Origin: Bacillota bacterium
GTDB lineage: Bacteria > Bacillota > Bacilli > Paenibacillales > NBRC-103111
Length of the DNA: 64,000 bases
Direction: 5' to 3'
Assembly (NCBI GenBank): GCA_023388055.1
Contig: JAEWGW010000032.1
Location: 153,680-217,679, forward strand
The notes below the pieces were generated by a model, which was not told where the DNA came from, made no database searches, and was given only the letters and a program-made list of their open reading frames with translations. The position numbers and the translations under genes were made by a program. Below are positions 23,858 through 32,310 of this stretch, in pieces. The stretch's first letter is position 1; every line of letters begins with the position of its first letter.

Positions 23858-26101
23858 ATGGCGAAGGAGACCAAGGAGAAGGCTGGCAATACCGGGTTGG
23901 AGCAGGAGGAGGGTGTGTCCGCAGCGGAGCTCACTCCCCAGGAGAAGGCCAAGGTGGAGGAGCGGATTCTCCGTCAGATTGCGGCGGAGCTGAAGCTGCC
24001 GGCCCACAAGGTAAAAACCACGGTGAGCCTGCTGGATGAAGGGAATACCATTCCGTTTATTGCCCGGTACCGGAAGGAAATGACCGGAGAGCTGGATGAG
24101 AATCAGCTGCGGGACATTGAGGAGCGCCTGCAATATATCCGCGGCCTGGAGGAGCGCAAGCGCGAGGTGCTGCGGCTGATCGCCGAGCAGGGCAAGCTGA
24201 CGGACGAGCTGCGTGCCGCGGTGGAGGCCTCCGCCAAGCTGCAGGAGGTGGAGGATCTCTACCGCCCCTACCGGCAGAAGCGGAAAACCCGCGCCAGCGT
24301 CGCCCGTGAGAAGGGGCTGGAGCCGCTGGCAGCCTGGTTATGGTCCCAGCCCCGTACCGGGGCGGCTATGGTGGAGGCGGCCCGGTATGTGGACGCGTCC
24401 AAGGGGGTGGAATCTGCGGAGGCGGCTCTGGCCGGCGCCATGGATATTCTGGCGGAGACCATTGCCGACGACGCCAAGCTGCGGGCCTGGCTGCGCCGGT
24501 TCACCCACGACAACGGCATCATTGCTACGGAGGCCAAGGACAAAACCGCGGAATCCGTATATGAAATGTACTATGAATATTCCGAGCCGGTGCGCCGCCT
24601 GCCGCCTCACCGGATTTTAGCCATTAACCGCGGCGAGCGGGAGGATGTGCTCAAGGTTAAGCTGGAGGTGGCTTCTGAGAAAATCCACGACTATATGGCC
24701 CGCCAATTCCTGAAGCGGGAGTCCGCTGTCCGTGAGGTGCTGCTGGCGGTAATTGAGGATGCTTACAAGCGTCTTTTGGCTCCCTCCATTGAGCGGGAGG
24801 TACGGGGTGAGCTGACAGAGAAGGCGGAGGAGCAGGCCATTAAGATTTTCGGCGGCAATCTGCGCAGCCTTCTGCTGCAGCCCCCGGTGAAGGGCAAGCG
24901 GGTGCTGGGTGTGGACCCGGCCTACCGCACCGGCTGCAAGCTGGCTGCAGTGGATGATACCGGCAAGCTGCTGGAGATTGCCGTGACGTACCCGACTCCG
25001 CCCAACAACAAGGTGGCGGAGGCCAAGGCCGTGTTCCGGCGGCTCATCACCGAGCACCGGCTGGAGCTTATTGTCATCGGCAACGGCACCGCCTCCCGGG
25101 AGACGGAGCAGTTCGTCAGCTCCCTGATCGGTGAGCTGAAGCAGCCGTCGCTGGCGTACTGCATCGTCAGCGAAGCGGGCGCTAGCGTGTACTCTGCTTC
25201 CAAGCTGGCCCAGGAGGAGTTCCCGGAGCTGGATGTGGCGGAGCGCAGCGCCATCTCCATTGCCCGGCGGATGCAGGACCCGCTGGCGGAGCTGGTGAAG
25301 ATTGAGCCGAAGGCCATCGGTGTGGGGCAATACCAGCATGACGTGCAGCAGAAGCGGCTTAGCGAAAGCCTGAACGGTGTGGTGGAATCGGCGGTGAACC
25401 ATGTAGGCGTCGATCTGAACACCGCCTCGCCGTCTCTGCTGCAGTATGTAGCGGGAGTTAACGGGACGACGGCCAAGAATATCGTGAAGTATCGGGAAGA
25501 AAACGGCAAGTTCGGCAGCCGCAAGGAGCTGCAAAAGGTGCCGCGCCTCGGGGCCAAAACCTTCGAGCAATGCGTAGGCTTCATGCGGGTCAGCGGCGGG
25601 GAGCTGCCTTTGGACAATACGCCCATCCATCCTGAATCCTATACTGTTGTCGACCGTCTGTTCCGCGAGCTCTCCATTCCCCTCAACCGCATCGGCACGG
25701 AGGAGCTGAAGGGTGCGCTGCAGGCAGTAGACCCGGGCGCCATGGCGGACAAGCTTCAAGTAGGTGTACCTACGCTGAAGGATATTCTCGACAGCCTCCA
25801 GCGTCCGGGCCGTGATCCCCGTGAGGAGCTGCCGCCGCCCGTGCTGCGGACGGATGTGCTGAAAATTGAGGATCTGTCTCCGGGCATGGAGCTTCAGGGA
25901 ACCGTCCGCAATGTGATTGATTTCGGCGCTTTTGTGGACATCGGAATTAAGAATGACGGTCTGGTCCATATCAGCCAGCTGAGCGACAGCTATGTGAAGC
26001 ATCCGATGGATGTAGTATCCGTAGGGGATGTGGTCACGGTTTGGGTGCTTGGTGTGGATTTGAAGAAGGGCAAGGTCAGTCTGACCATGAAGCAGCCCTG
26101 A
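23858..26101 (+). CDS. tex: Tex family S1 RNA-binding transcription accessory protein
   Basis: A 747-residue Tex protein (YdcI in Bacillus). The N-terminal helical region includes LLDEGNTIPFIARYRKEMTGEL. A YqgF/RNase H-like domain follows (VLGVDPAYRTGCKLAAVD, VIGNGTASRETE). Helix-hairpin-helix repeats (VDLNTASPSLLQYVAGVN, VPRLGAKTFEQCVGFMRV) come next, and a C-terminal S1 domain (GTVRNVIDFGAFVDIGI, HISQLS). It associates with RNA polymerase and nucleic acid. ATG 23858 is chosen over TTG 23837 because AAGGGA is five bases upstream. A 25-residue Lys/Glu-rich extension precedes the conserved region. Confidence 0.95.
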   Translation: MAKETKEKAGNTGLEQEEGVSAAELTPQEKAKVEERILRQIAAELKLPAHKVKTTVSLLDEGNTIPFIARYRKEMTGELDENQLRDIEERLQYIRGLEERKREVLRLIAEQGKLTDELRAAVEASAKLQEVEDLYRPYRQKRKTRASVAREKGLEPLAAWLWSQPRTGAAMVEAARYVDASKGVESAEAALAGAMDILAETIADDAKLRAWLRRFTHDNGIIATEAKDKTAESVYEMYYEYSEPVRRLPPHRILAINRGEREDVLKVKLEVASEKIHDYMARQFLKRESAVREVLLAVIEDAYKRLLAPSIEREVRGELTEKAEEQAIKIFGGNLRSLLLQPPVKGKRVLGVDPAYRTGCKLAAVDDTGKLLEIAVTYPTPPNNKVAEAKAVFRRLITEHRLELIVIGNGTASRETEQFVSSLIGELKQPSLAYCIVSEAGASVYSASKLAQEEFPELDVAERSAISIARRMQDPLAELVKIEPKAIGVGQYQHDVQQKRLSESLNGVVESAVNHVGVDLNTASPSLLQYVAGVNGTTAKNIVKYREENGKFGSRKELQKVPRLGAKTFEQCVGFMRVSGGELPLDNTPIHPESYTVVDRLFRELSIPLNRIGTEELKGALQAVDPGAMADKLQVGVPTLKDILDSLQRPGRDPREELPPPVLRTDVLKIEDLSPGMELQGTVRNVIDFGAFVDIGIKNDGLVHISQLSDSYVKHPMDVVSVGDVVTVWVLGVDLKKGKVSLTMKQP

Positions 26102-26178
26102 GAGGGGGAGCGCCGGGTTGCCGGTCCGCGTGAGCGCCCGGCACATATCCTTCCGTTGAGGGTGGAGGAGTGAGAGGG

Positions 26179-26364
26179 ATGTCGTACTTTTTCATTTACT
26201 TGTTATCGTTAGCGCTTGGCATCTGGGCCGTTACCCTCGGTAAAAAACAAATCAAGGTCTGGATCGTACCGGTTTTGGGATGGATCGTGCTGGCCATAGA
26301 TATTTTGGTGCCCGTGATCAGCTTTGCGGCAGGGTTCGTCGATGGGATAAAAGCGGCGGGATAA
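26179..26364 (+). CDS. Small two-helix membrane protein
   Basis: A 61-residue protein with two hydrophobic helices (FFIYLLSLALGIWAVTLG and VWIVPVLGWIVLAIDILVPVISF) joined by a short basic loop KKQIK. GGAGGAG lies eight bases before ATG 26179. It follows tex by 77 bp and ends 70 bp before a bidirectional terminator. No family is recognised; position between tex and cmpA suggests a local passenger gene. Confidence 0.7.
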   Translation: MSYFFIYLLSLALGIWAVTLGKKQIKVWIVPVLGWIVLAIDILVPVISFAAGFVDGIKAAG

Positions 26365-26432
26365 GCATCCCTTCTTATTCTCCAACACACTGGAATTAGG
26401 CAGGGCAGCCTGTCATGCAGCTTCGGCACAAC

Positions 26433-26463
26433 AAAACCCGTCAGGTGCTCCTGGCGGGTTTTG
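26433..26463. terminator. Bidirectional intrinsic terminator
   Basis: AAAACCCGTCAGG and CCTGGCGGGTTTT form a 13-bp stem (one G-T pair) with a TGCT loop. It serves the rightward 26179 gene and the leftward cmpA gene. Confidence 0.85.
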
Positions 26464-26527
26464 CTTTGACAAATACATTTTGCCTTCACAAATACATATA
26501 AATGGGATGCGGTCAAAGTAAGAATCC

Positions 26528-26647
26528 TCACCGGCTATCGCCCGACTTGTTCCGGTAAAAAAACCAGCAGTCGTTCAGCATCTGGATCTGTCTGCGGTTT
26601 TTGCTCTGGAAAGCGCGCATCAATTGATTGCTAAGCCATTGCGGCAT
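26528..26647 (-). CDS. cmpA: Cortex morphogenetic protein CmpA
   Basis: A 39-residue protein, too short for common ORF cut-offs. On the minus strand it begins MPQWLSNQLMRAFQSKNRRQ and ends in NDCWFFYRNKSGDSR, the highly conserved CmpA pattern. AAGGGG lies about nine bases before the ATG at 26647. In B. subtilis CmpA works with SpoVM/SpoIVA quality control and the ClpXP protease during spore envelope assembly. The position between tex (ydcI) and the sprT-like gene (ydcK) matches Bacillus synteny. The tryptophan and C-terminal CWFFYR block are intact. Confidence 0.92.
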   Translation of the reverse strand: MPQWLSNQLMRAFQSKNRRQIQMLNDCWFFYRNKSGDSR

Positions 26648-26720
26648 GCCGCCAGCCCCTTTCAGTCTATGGCATGATGTACTTTACCATATGGGGCAAA
26701 CGCCTGCGGTGTGCCTGTAC

Positions 26721-27077
26721 TTACGCGTTCTCCTCGTACCATTGCTCCAGCTGAGCCTGCAGCGCCCGGATTTCGGTCAGAAGGGATACCAGCGGATAGG
26801 TGGTTTCCTGGATGGAGGCGAAGGCCTGCTCCAGCTGGTTGATATACTCCAGCCCGTTCAGGAGAGGATATTCCGGCTCCACCAGCTCCAAATTGTCGCA
26901 TTCGGCAATGAGGCGGGGCAGCTCCGGCAGGTTGTTGGCGGTAAGCTTGACGATTTCCTTGTGCAGCCGGCGGTTTAAGGCGGTCAGCTGGTACATGTGG
27001 CTCTCGGGCATTTGTACAAACTCCAGGCGTTCCCCAAGCTTGAGGACACCATAGGACTGTTTCTCCATTTCCATCAT
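26721..27077 (-). CDS. Hypothetical helical protein
   Basis: A 118-residue, acidic, helix-rich protein without signal peptide or membrane segment. The start is ATG 27077 or 27074; GAGGG is better spaced for the latter. Long amphipathic helices (IVKLTANNLPELPRLIAECDNLELVE; LVSLLTEIRALQAQLEQWYEE) suggest a small coiled-coil or bundle. Codon use supports a real gene. It is divergent from the SprT-like gene and upstream of cmpA on the same strand with about 70 bp between them. Family unknown. Confidence 0.7.
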   Translation of the reverse strand: MMEMEKQSYGVLKLGERLEFVQMPESHMYQLTALNRRLHKEIVKLTANNLPELPRLIAECDNLELVEPEYPLLNGLEYINQLEQAFASIQETTYPLVSLLTEIRALQAQLEQWYEENA

Positions 27078-27141
27078 TTTCCCTCGCTTCTATTCGCAGC
27101 ATAATATGGTTCAAGGAATAAACCGCTGCCATGTTTTCATA

Positions 27142-27171
27142 CTTGACAGTGTATATCCTGCTGGTCTTAAA
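27142..27171 (+). promoter_or_regulatory. Candidate sigma-A promoter for the SprT-like gene
   Basis: TTGACA (27142-27147), 18-bp spacer, TTAAAT (27166-27171). It is followed by GGGGGAGGGG and ATG 27215. Confidence 0.6.
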
Positions 27172-27214
27172 TTCAAGAAGGAGAATGTAACCCGGTAAGG
27201 GGGAGGGGTGCCTG

Positions 27215-27703
27215 ATGACAAACGAAGAGCTGCAAGAATGGGTAGAGCAGGTCTCCCTTGCGTTTTTTCGGATTCCCTTCCGGCACAAGGCGACCTTTAA
27301 TTCCAGGCTGCGGACCACAGGGGGGCGGTATTTTACCAAATCCCATCATATTGAGATCAGCCGCAAACATCTGGAGTGCTACGGCACGGAGGAAATGGAG
27401 AAGATCATCAAACACGAGCTGTGCCACTACCATCTCCACCTGGCCAAAGGCGGCTACCGGCACCGGGATGCCGACTTTAAGAAGCTGCTGGCGATGGTGG
27501 GGGGCGCCCGTTACTGCAAACCACTGCCCGGAGACAAAAAGGTGCAGCCTCACCGTTACCGGCTTGTTTGCGTCAATTGCCGGATGGAGTATTTGCGCAA
27601 GCGGCGTGTGGACCCGCGCAGGTATGCCTGCGGCAGATGCAGAGGTAAGCTGGAGATGACAGTTTTGGCGGAGGTGGCGGCTAAGTCCTGCGCGCCGTGT
27701 TAA
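27215..27703 (+). CDS. SprT-like zinc metalloprotein (YdcK family)
   Basis: A 162-residue protein with the zinc-protease-like HELCHYH motif at residues 67-73 (family HExxH) and a C-terminal zinc-ribbon: CVNC near residue 119 and CGRC near 139. TTGGRYFTKSHHIEIS is the usual SprT beta region. GGAGGGG precedes ATG 27215. Bacillus YdcK is the syntenic counterpart. Bacterial members are poorly characterised; a protease role on DNA-bound protein is known only for eukaryotic relatives (SPRTN), so function here is open. Confidence 0.9.
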   Translation: MTNEELQEWVEQVSLAFFRIPFRHKATFNSRLRTTGGRYFTKSHHIEISRKHLECYGTEEMEKIIKHELCHYHLHLAKGGYRHRDADFKKLLAMVGGARYCKPLPGDKKVQPHRYRLVCVNCRMEYLRKRRVDPRRYACGRCRGKLEMTVLAEVAAKSCAPC

Positions 27704-27726
27704 CCGGGCCGGTTATGCAGGATGCA

Positions 27727-27752
27727 AGAGGGCTGGTGGGAGCCCCCTTTTT
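27727..27752 (+). terminator. Probable intrinsic terminator
   Basis: AGGGCT pairs with AGCCC(CC)T across a GGTGGG loop, followed by five T. It lies 25 bp after the SprT-like gene. Confidence 0.65.
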
Positions 27753-27759
27753 CATCCGC

Positions 27760-27789
27760 TTGACTTCTGCCCGGAGTTCACGCTAAAAT
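27760..27789 (+). promoter_or_regulatory. Candidate tRNA promoter
   Basis: TTGACT (27760-27765), 18 bp, TAAAAT (27784-27789). The tRNA begins 20 bp downstream. Confidence 0.6.
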
Positions 27790-27809
27790 TGAAAGTGTTC
27801 AACAATTAA

Positions 27810-27898
27810 GGAGAGATACCCAAGTGGCTATAAGGGGACCCTCTGCTAAGGGGTTAGACTGCGTTAGCGGTGCGAGGGTTCGAATCCCTCTCTCTCCG
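27810..27898 (+). tRNA. tRNA-Ser (anticodon GCU)
   Basis: An 89-nt tRNA. The acceptor arms GGAGAGA (27810-27816) and TCTCTCC (27891-27897) pair. The anticodon loop CTGCTAA puts GCT at 27845-27847. A long variable arm and the T-arm GAGGGTTCGAATCCCTC are typical of serine tRNAs. CCA is not encoded. It reads AGC/AGU codons. Confidence 0.96.
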
Positions 27899-27907
27899 TA
27901 TGGTACC

Positions 27908-27945
27908 AAGAAACCGGTTGCTTCGTGCAGCCGGTTTCTTTTTTT
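27908..27945 (+). terminator. Intrinsic terminator after tRNA-Ser
   Basis: AAGAAACCGG (27908) pairs with CCGGTTTCTT (27931), followed by a T-run. Confidence 0.85.
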
Positions 27946-27993
27946 GGTTTTTCGGAGGCAGCGGCGTTCTTCAGCGGGGCGGCGGGGAGGGTA

Positions 27994-28050
27994 AGGCACG
28001 AGCGAAGGTAATTGGGCAGCGGAGAGGGCTGAGGCACGAGCGAAGGTAAT
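27994..28050 (+). repeat. 19-bp direct repeat, two copies
   Basis: AGGCACGAGCGAAGGTAAT occurs at 27994-28012 and again at 28032-28050, 38 bp apart. It lies just before the inverted repeat cluster. No gene is visible between 27946 and 28414. Confidence 0.8.
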
Positions 28051-28086
28051 CAGGGGGAGGATGACGGATGGCGGACGCGGGAGCTG

Positions 28087-28328
28087 TAACGGAACTCACG
28101 GACTCTTAGCCAGCGAAAATGGGCAATTTACAATTTTAAGGGAACTGAGAAGCTCTTAGATGGGAAAAAGGACCCCATGGAGGCTGCAAACAGAGTCTAA
28201 GCGCTTCTGAATTCCGTTACAGTCCCCCGAGCTCCCAAATCGGCGTCTAAACGCTTCTGAGTTCCGTTAGAGTCATTCGAGGCCTCAAAAAGGTGTCTAA
28301 GCGCCCTAAGCGTCGCATAGCTCCGTTA
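28087..28328. repeat. Phased inverted-repeat cluster A
   Basis: A 23-bp motif (TAACGGAACTCA, variable centre, CTTAG) occurs forward at 28087 and 28137. It occurs reversed at 28197 and 28247, with a weaker reversed copy at 28306. Start-to-start spacing is 50, 60, 50 and 59 bp. Spacers are unrelated to one another. It lies between the tRNA terminator and the convergent corA gene. Confidence 0.8.
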
Positions 28329-28414
28329 TAGTTACCCAGCCCAGTCGCGCCGGCCCGAACGATAGAAACCGCACAACTCCGTGATGCGCAGCCGCCCGAT
28401 TGCAAGTTTCGCCT

Positions 28415-29350
28415 TTACATCCACTTCCGTCGTTTGAAATACCAATACAGCCCCACGGATACCGCCACCATCAGCACCCACACATACAGATAGCCAAAGG
28501 ACCAGCCCAGCTCCGGAATTAAGCGGAAGTTCATGCCGTACAATCCAACGATGAAGGTTAACGGCAGGAAGAAGCAGCTGATCACCGTCAGCGTCTTCAT
28601 GATTTCATTCATCCGGTCCGACTTCATCGCCATCTGCAGCTCCAGAAGCCCCGATAGCGATTCCCGGAACAGATCGATGGAATCCACCACCCGGGAGATA
28701 TGATCGTACACGTCAAAAAAATAGACGTCCCTGTCCTGGCTGATATACGGCAGCTCCTGGTGGGTCAAGGCGGCGATAATCGTTTTTTCGTCCACGAACA
28801 CCTTGCGCAGCTGGTGCAGCCGCCGTTTATGCCGGAAAATGTCATGGGTCACCTGCACGAAGGGATTCCGGTACACCTGGCGCTCCAGCTGCTCCACCTG
28901 ATCCTCGTAATGGTTCACCGCTTCGCTGTACTCATCCACGCAGCGGTCCACAATCCGGTACAGCACCTCGCTGGAGTGGTCCATCATCCCTTCCTTTTGC
29001 ACAAGCTCCGTCTCCAGCTCATCCAGAAACGGGATATGGGACTGGGAGATGGTCACCACGTAATTCTTGCCTACCACAATCCCGGTTTCCTGCAGCTTGA
29101 GAGTGGAGCGCTCCACCGCAAACAGCGTCAGAAACATATTCTGCTTGTAGCGGTCCAGCTTGGGCCGCTGATTCAGCTTGATGGCATCCTCCACCAGCAG
29201 AGGATGGCAGCCATACAGCCCCTCCAGCACCTGAGTAACCTTCTCCGGCTCCGACTGCTTTAAGCGGACCCAAACCACCTCATGCTCAAGAGGGACACGG
29301 ATTTCCTGCTCCTGTGCCGTTTTGCCGGTGCGGCTGTCATATACCAGCAT
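28415..29350 (-). CDS. corA: CorA-family magnesium/divalent cation transporter
   Basis: A 311-residue channel-type transporter. A long acidic cytoplasmic funnel domain (residues 1-245) is followed by two C-terminal membrane helices. The selectivity signature YGMNF lies at the end of the first helix, followed by a conserved loop (RLIPELGWSFGYLY). The C-terminus is basic (KRRKW), as usual. ATG 29350 has AGGAG about fifteen bases and AAGGA four bases upstream. It is divergent from the germination operon and faces the repeat cluster at its 3' side. Confidence 0.92.
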   Translation of the reverse strand: MLVYDSRTGKTAQEQEIRVPLEHEVVWVRLKQSEPEKVTQVLEGLYGCHPLLVEDAIKLNQRPKLDRYKQNMFLTLFAVERSTLKLQETGIVVGKNYVVTISQSHIPFLDELETELVQKEGMMDHSSEVLYRIVDRCVDEYSEAVNHYEDQVEQLERQVYRNPFVQVTHDIFRHKRRLHQLRKVFVDEKTIIAALTHQELPYISQDRDVYFFDVYDHISRVVDSIDLFRESLSGLLELQMAMKSDRMNEIMKTLTVISCFFLPLTFIVGLYGMNFRLIPELGWSFGYLYVWVLMVAVSVGLYWYFKRRKWM

Positions 29351-29467
29351 GTCCTTATCATCTCCTGTACAGGCTCATTGCTCCATCCAGCATAGCATAA
29401 TTCGCCAGGGTTTGCGGATAAATACGGCAGTGGAGGAAACGATAAGCTTTGAAGAGGTGAGAAGCGG

Positions 29468-31135
29468 ATGCGTTATTTCACATTCAAGGGGCGAAAGCGC
29501 AAGGCTTCCGGAGCCCAAGAGTCTCCTCCTGGAGAGGCGCCCCCAAAAGCGCCCCATTCAACAGCCCGGCAGACGCCAAAACCAGCATCGAAATCGGCAT
29601 CGAAATTGCCGTCGAAATCGCCGTCCAAGTCAGGGACGAAGCCAAAGCAGACACAGATCGGCAAGTGGGAAGCCGCCATCGCGGCAATGAAGAGCATGTT
29701 TCGGGACTGCTCCGACGTGGTATATCACGAAATCGTATTTTCCCATGGCGTAAAAGGCTGTGTGATCTTCATTGACGGGGTTGTGAAGACGGAGGAAATC
29801 GGCAACCACGCCCTGCTGCCGCTATTGGGCCTGGAGGACGTGCCGACGCAGCCGGCCGAGCTGGAACGGCAAACCCTAATGGTTCCCCAGACCTCCCGGT
29901 GCGCCACCTATGAGGAAGCGGCGGAAGCTGTGCTCTCCGGGAATGCGGTGCTGTTCGTCCAGAACCGGGAGGAGGCCATCATTCTCCATATCCGCGGCGG
30001 AAACAGACGGGGGGTGGAGGAGCCTCAGACAGAGTCCGTTATCCGCGGCCCGCGGGAGGGGTTTGTGGAGAATCTGCGGACCAATACCGCCTTACTCCGG
30101 TTCAAGATCAAGTCCGCCAAGCTGAAAATGAAAACCATGGTGATCGGCGAACAAACCAAAACCACTGTGGTGCTGAGCTACATGGAGGGAATCATTGATC
30201 CGAAGCTGGTGGAGGAAGCCATGAAACGCCTGTCGGCGATCCGCATCGACGGCATTCTGGAGTCCGGCTATATCGAGGAAATGATTGAGGACCAGCCGCT
30301 ATCGCCGTTTCCCCAGCTGCAATACACGGAACGTCCGGATGCCGCTGCGGCGGCACTCTTGGAGGGCAGGTTCGCCATTTTTGTGGACGGGACACCCTTT
30401 GTGCTCATCGGACCCGTAACCTTCTGGCAGTTCATGCAGGCCAGCGAGGATTATTACGAGCGATATATTATCGGCAACCTGATCCGGTGGCTGCGGATAT
30501 TTTTCAGCGCCGTAGCGCTGTATTTGCCTGCACTCTACGTGGCGGTAACCACCTTCCATCAGGACATGCTGCCTACCAACCTGCTTTTGTCCATTGCCGC
30601 CGCACGGGAAACCATTCCGTTCCCGGCTATCGTGGAGGCCTTGATTATGGAGGTGGCCTTCGAGGCTCTCCGGGAGGCTGGCATTCGGTTGCCCCGCACC
30701 GTCGGGCAGGCGGTCAGTATTCTCGGAGCCTTGGTTATCGGGCAGGCCGCCGTACAAGCGGGGATCGTCTCCGCCCCGATGGTCATCGTGGTGTCGTTGA
30801 CAGGGATTGCATCCTTCACCATCCCCCGGTTTAACATGGCCATCTCCGTGCGGATGCTGCGGTTTCCGCTGATGATCCTGGCAGGGGTCTTCGGATTATT
30901 CGGCATCATCATCGGCACAGTGCTGATTGCCGTTCATATGTGCTCGCTGCGCTCCTTCGGCATCCCGTATTTAAGCGGGATTGCTCCTTATGACGCCAAG
31001 GAGCAGAAGGACATTCTGGTCCGCGTGCCCTGGTGGAAAATGTCCACCCGCCCGGGTACCTTTTCCCCGGTGAACCGCCGGAGACTGGGCCAAGCAGGTC
31101 CATCCGCAAAAAAGAGAGGAGGCGGTGCACCGTGA
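29468..31135 (+). CDS. Spore germination receptor A subunit (GerA/GerKA family)
   Basis: A 555-residue GerA-type subunit. The N-terminal soluble domain (residues 60-330) includes FRDCSDVVYHEIVF and VISYMEGI-like VVLSYMEGIIDPKLVEE. The C-terminal half has several membrane helices with PALYVAVTTFHQDMLPTNLLLSIAAARETIPFP, a family signature. A 45-residue N-terminal linker is dominated by Lys/Ser/Pro repeats (PSKSPSKSG). It sits in the inner membrane of the spore with B, C and D subunits to sense nutrients. It overlaps the C-subunit gene by four bases. Germinant not predictable. Confidence 0.93.
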   Translation: MRYFTFKGRKRKASGAQESPPGEAPPKAPHSTARQTPKPASKSASKLPSKSPSKSGTKPKQTQIGKWEAAIAAMKSMFRDCSDVVYHEIVFSHGVKGCVIFIDGVVKTEEIGNHALLPLLGLEDVPTQPAELERQTLMVPQTSRCATYEEAAEAVLSGNAVLFVQNREEAIILHIRGGNRRGVEEPQTESVIRGPREGFVENLRTNTALLRFKIKSAKLKMKTMVIGEQTKTTVVLSYMEGIIDPKLVEEAMKRLSAIRIDGILESGYIEEMIEDQPLSPFPQLQYTERPDAAAAALLEGRFAIFVDGTPFVLIGPVTFWQFMQASEDYYERYIIGNLIRWLRIFFSAVALYLPALYVAVTTFHQDMLPTNLLLSIAAARETIPFPAIVEALIMEVAFEALREAGIRLPRTVGQAVSILGALVIGQAAVQAGIVSAPMVIVVSLTGIASFTIPRFNMAISVRMLRFPLMILAGVFGLFGIIIGTVLIAVHMCSLRSFGIPYLSGIAPYDAKEQKDILVRVPWWKMSTRPGTFSPVNRRRLGQAGPSAKKRGGGAP

Positions 31136-32310
31136 ATCGGTCCTTCAAGAAGGCGGCAGTTTGCGGGCTCCTCTGCCTGTGTCTGACCGGCTGCTGGGAC
31201 AGGCGGGAGGTGAATGATGTGGCCATCGTATCCGCCATGGCGGTGGACAAGGCCGGGGACAACAAGATCCGGCTGGCCATTCAATTTCCCTTGGCCGGAC
31301 AGCTTGGGGGTCCCGGCGGGGGTGGAGGCGGCACCTCGGGGGGCAAATCCTGGTATGTGGATTCGGCTGTTGGCATGTCCCTGAAGGAAGCCAGCGACCG
31401 CCTTCAGAAATCCCTGTCCCGCCAGCAGTATTACGCCCACCGCCGGGTCATTATCCTGGGAGAGGCATTAGCCCGTGAAGGGATTTCCCCTCACCTGGAC
31501 ATAGCCTTCCGCTCTGCACAGAACCGCCTGACAGCTCTTGTGGTGCTGGCCAAGGGCAATGCAGTGGATGTATTGAACTCCGATGCCTCTCTGGAGCAGC
31601 AGCCGGGGGAGATGGTCCGGGAATTAACCGTCAACTCCATGAAGAATCCCCGAACCGTCAAGCATATGGTAGAGGCGCTGGTGAACGACGGAGTAGATGT
31701 CTCAACGCCGTATTACATTTCGGACAAAACGGCTATCGGGGACAAGGGCGAAACCAAGCAGCGGATCACCCTGGAGGGAATGGCGGTTTTCCGTGACGAC
31801 AAGCTGGCCGGATTCCTGAAGGGAGAGCAAGCCCAAGGACTGCTGTGGGCCATGAATCAGGTTAGAAGACCGGGGATATCGGTATCCCCCCCGGATTCGA
31901 ACCAACTCATATCCATCCAGTTTACAGAGACCTCGGCCAAGCTGAAGCCGGAGGTCGAGGGGGAGAAGATCCGTATGAAGGTGATTCTCCGGGCCATCGG
32001 ACATGTGTATGAGAACCAGACCGACTATCATGCCCAGGGTGATAGCCTGGAGCAGCTCACCCAGATCGTCAGTGACAAGCTGAAGAGCAATGTGGAAAAA
32101 AGCATCAGGATTACCCAAGAGTACCGCTCCGATCCCTGCGGGTTTGGGGATGCCGTTTTTCAGAAGAGCCCGTCCGTTTGGAAAAAGATCAAGGATAACT
32201 GGCGGGAGGTTTACAGCGGCATGGAGGTTCAGGTGGAGCCCCATGTGAACCTGGAGCATGCAGGCACGATTCTGGAGCCGGCCGCCCGGAATAAGGAGGG
32301 GACGAACTAG
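31132..32310 (+). CDS. Spore germination receptor C subunit lipoprotein (Ger(x)C family)
   Basis: A 392-residue lipoprotein beginning at GTG 31132, inside the GTGA overlap with the A subunit and behind GAGAGGAGG. The signal peptide ends in LTGC (Cys21) followed by WDRREVNDVAIVSAMAVDK, the standard Ger(x)C start. Later blocks ESADPLEQQ-like LNSDASLEQQPGEMVRELTVN and the C-terminal GAGDAVFQK-like GFGDAVFQKSPSVWKKIKDNW are conserved. An insertion of Gly repeats (GGPGGGGGGTSGG) is near residue 60. It anchors to the outer face of the inner spore membrane. Confidence 0.93.
   Translation: MNRSFKKAAVCGLLCLCLTGCWDRREVNDVAIVSAMAVDKAGDNKIRLAIQFPLAGQLGGPGGGGGGTSGGKSWYVDSAVGMSLKEASDRLQKSLSRQQYYAHRRVIILGEALAREGISPHLDIAFRSAQNRLTALVVLAKGNAVDVLNSDASLEQQPGEMVRELTVNSMKNPRTVKHMVEALVNDGVDVSTPYYISDKTAIGDKGETKQRITLEGMAVFRDDKLAGFLKGEQAQGLLWAMNQVRRPGISVSPPDSNQLISIQFTETSAKLKPEVEGEKIRMKVILRAIGHVYENQTDYHAQGDSLEQLTQIVSDKLKSNVEKSIRITQEYRSDPCGFGDAVFQKSPSVWKKIKDNWREVYSGMEVQVEPHVNLEHAGTILEPAARNKEGTN

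Noticed and set aside
24617..26146. Long minus-strand open frame opposite tex
   Set aside because: GC-rich codon bias leaves antisense frames open; the product is low-complexity His/Leu/Arg-rich and the plus strand encodes a clear Tex protein.
28087..28328. Cluster A (and B-E) as CRISPR arrays
   Set aside because: Period and spacer behaviour look CRISPR-like, but half of the copies are inverted, repeats are degenerate, there are only four or five units and no cas genes are nearby.
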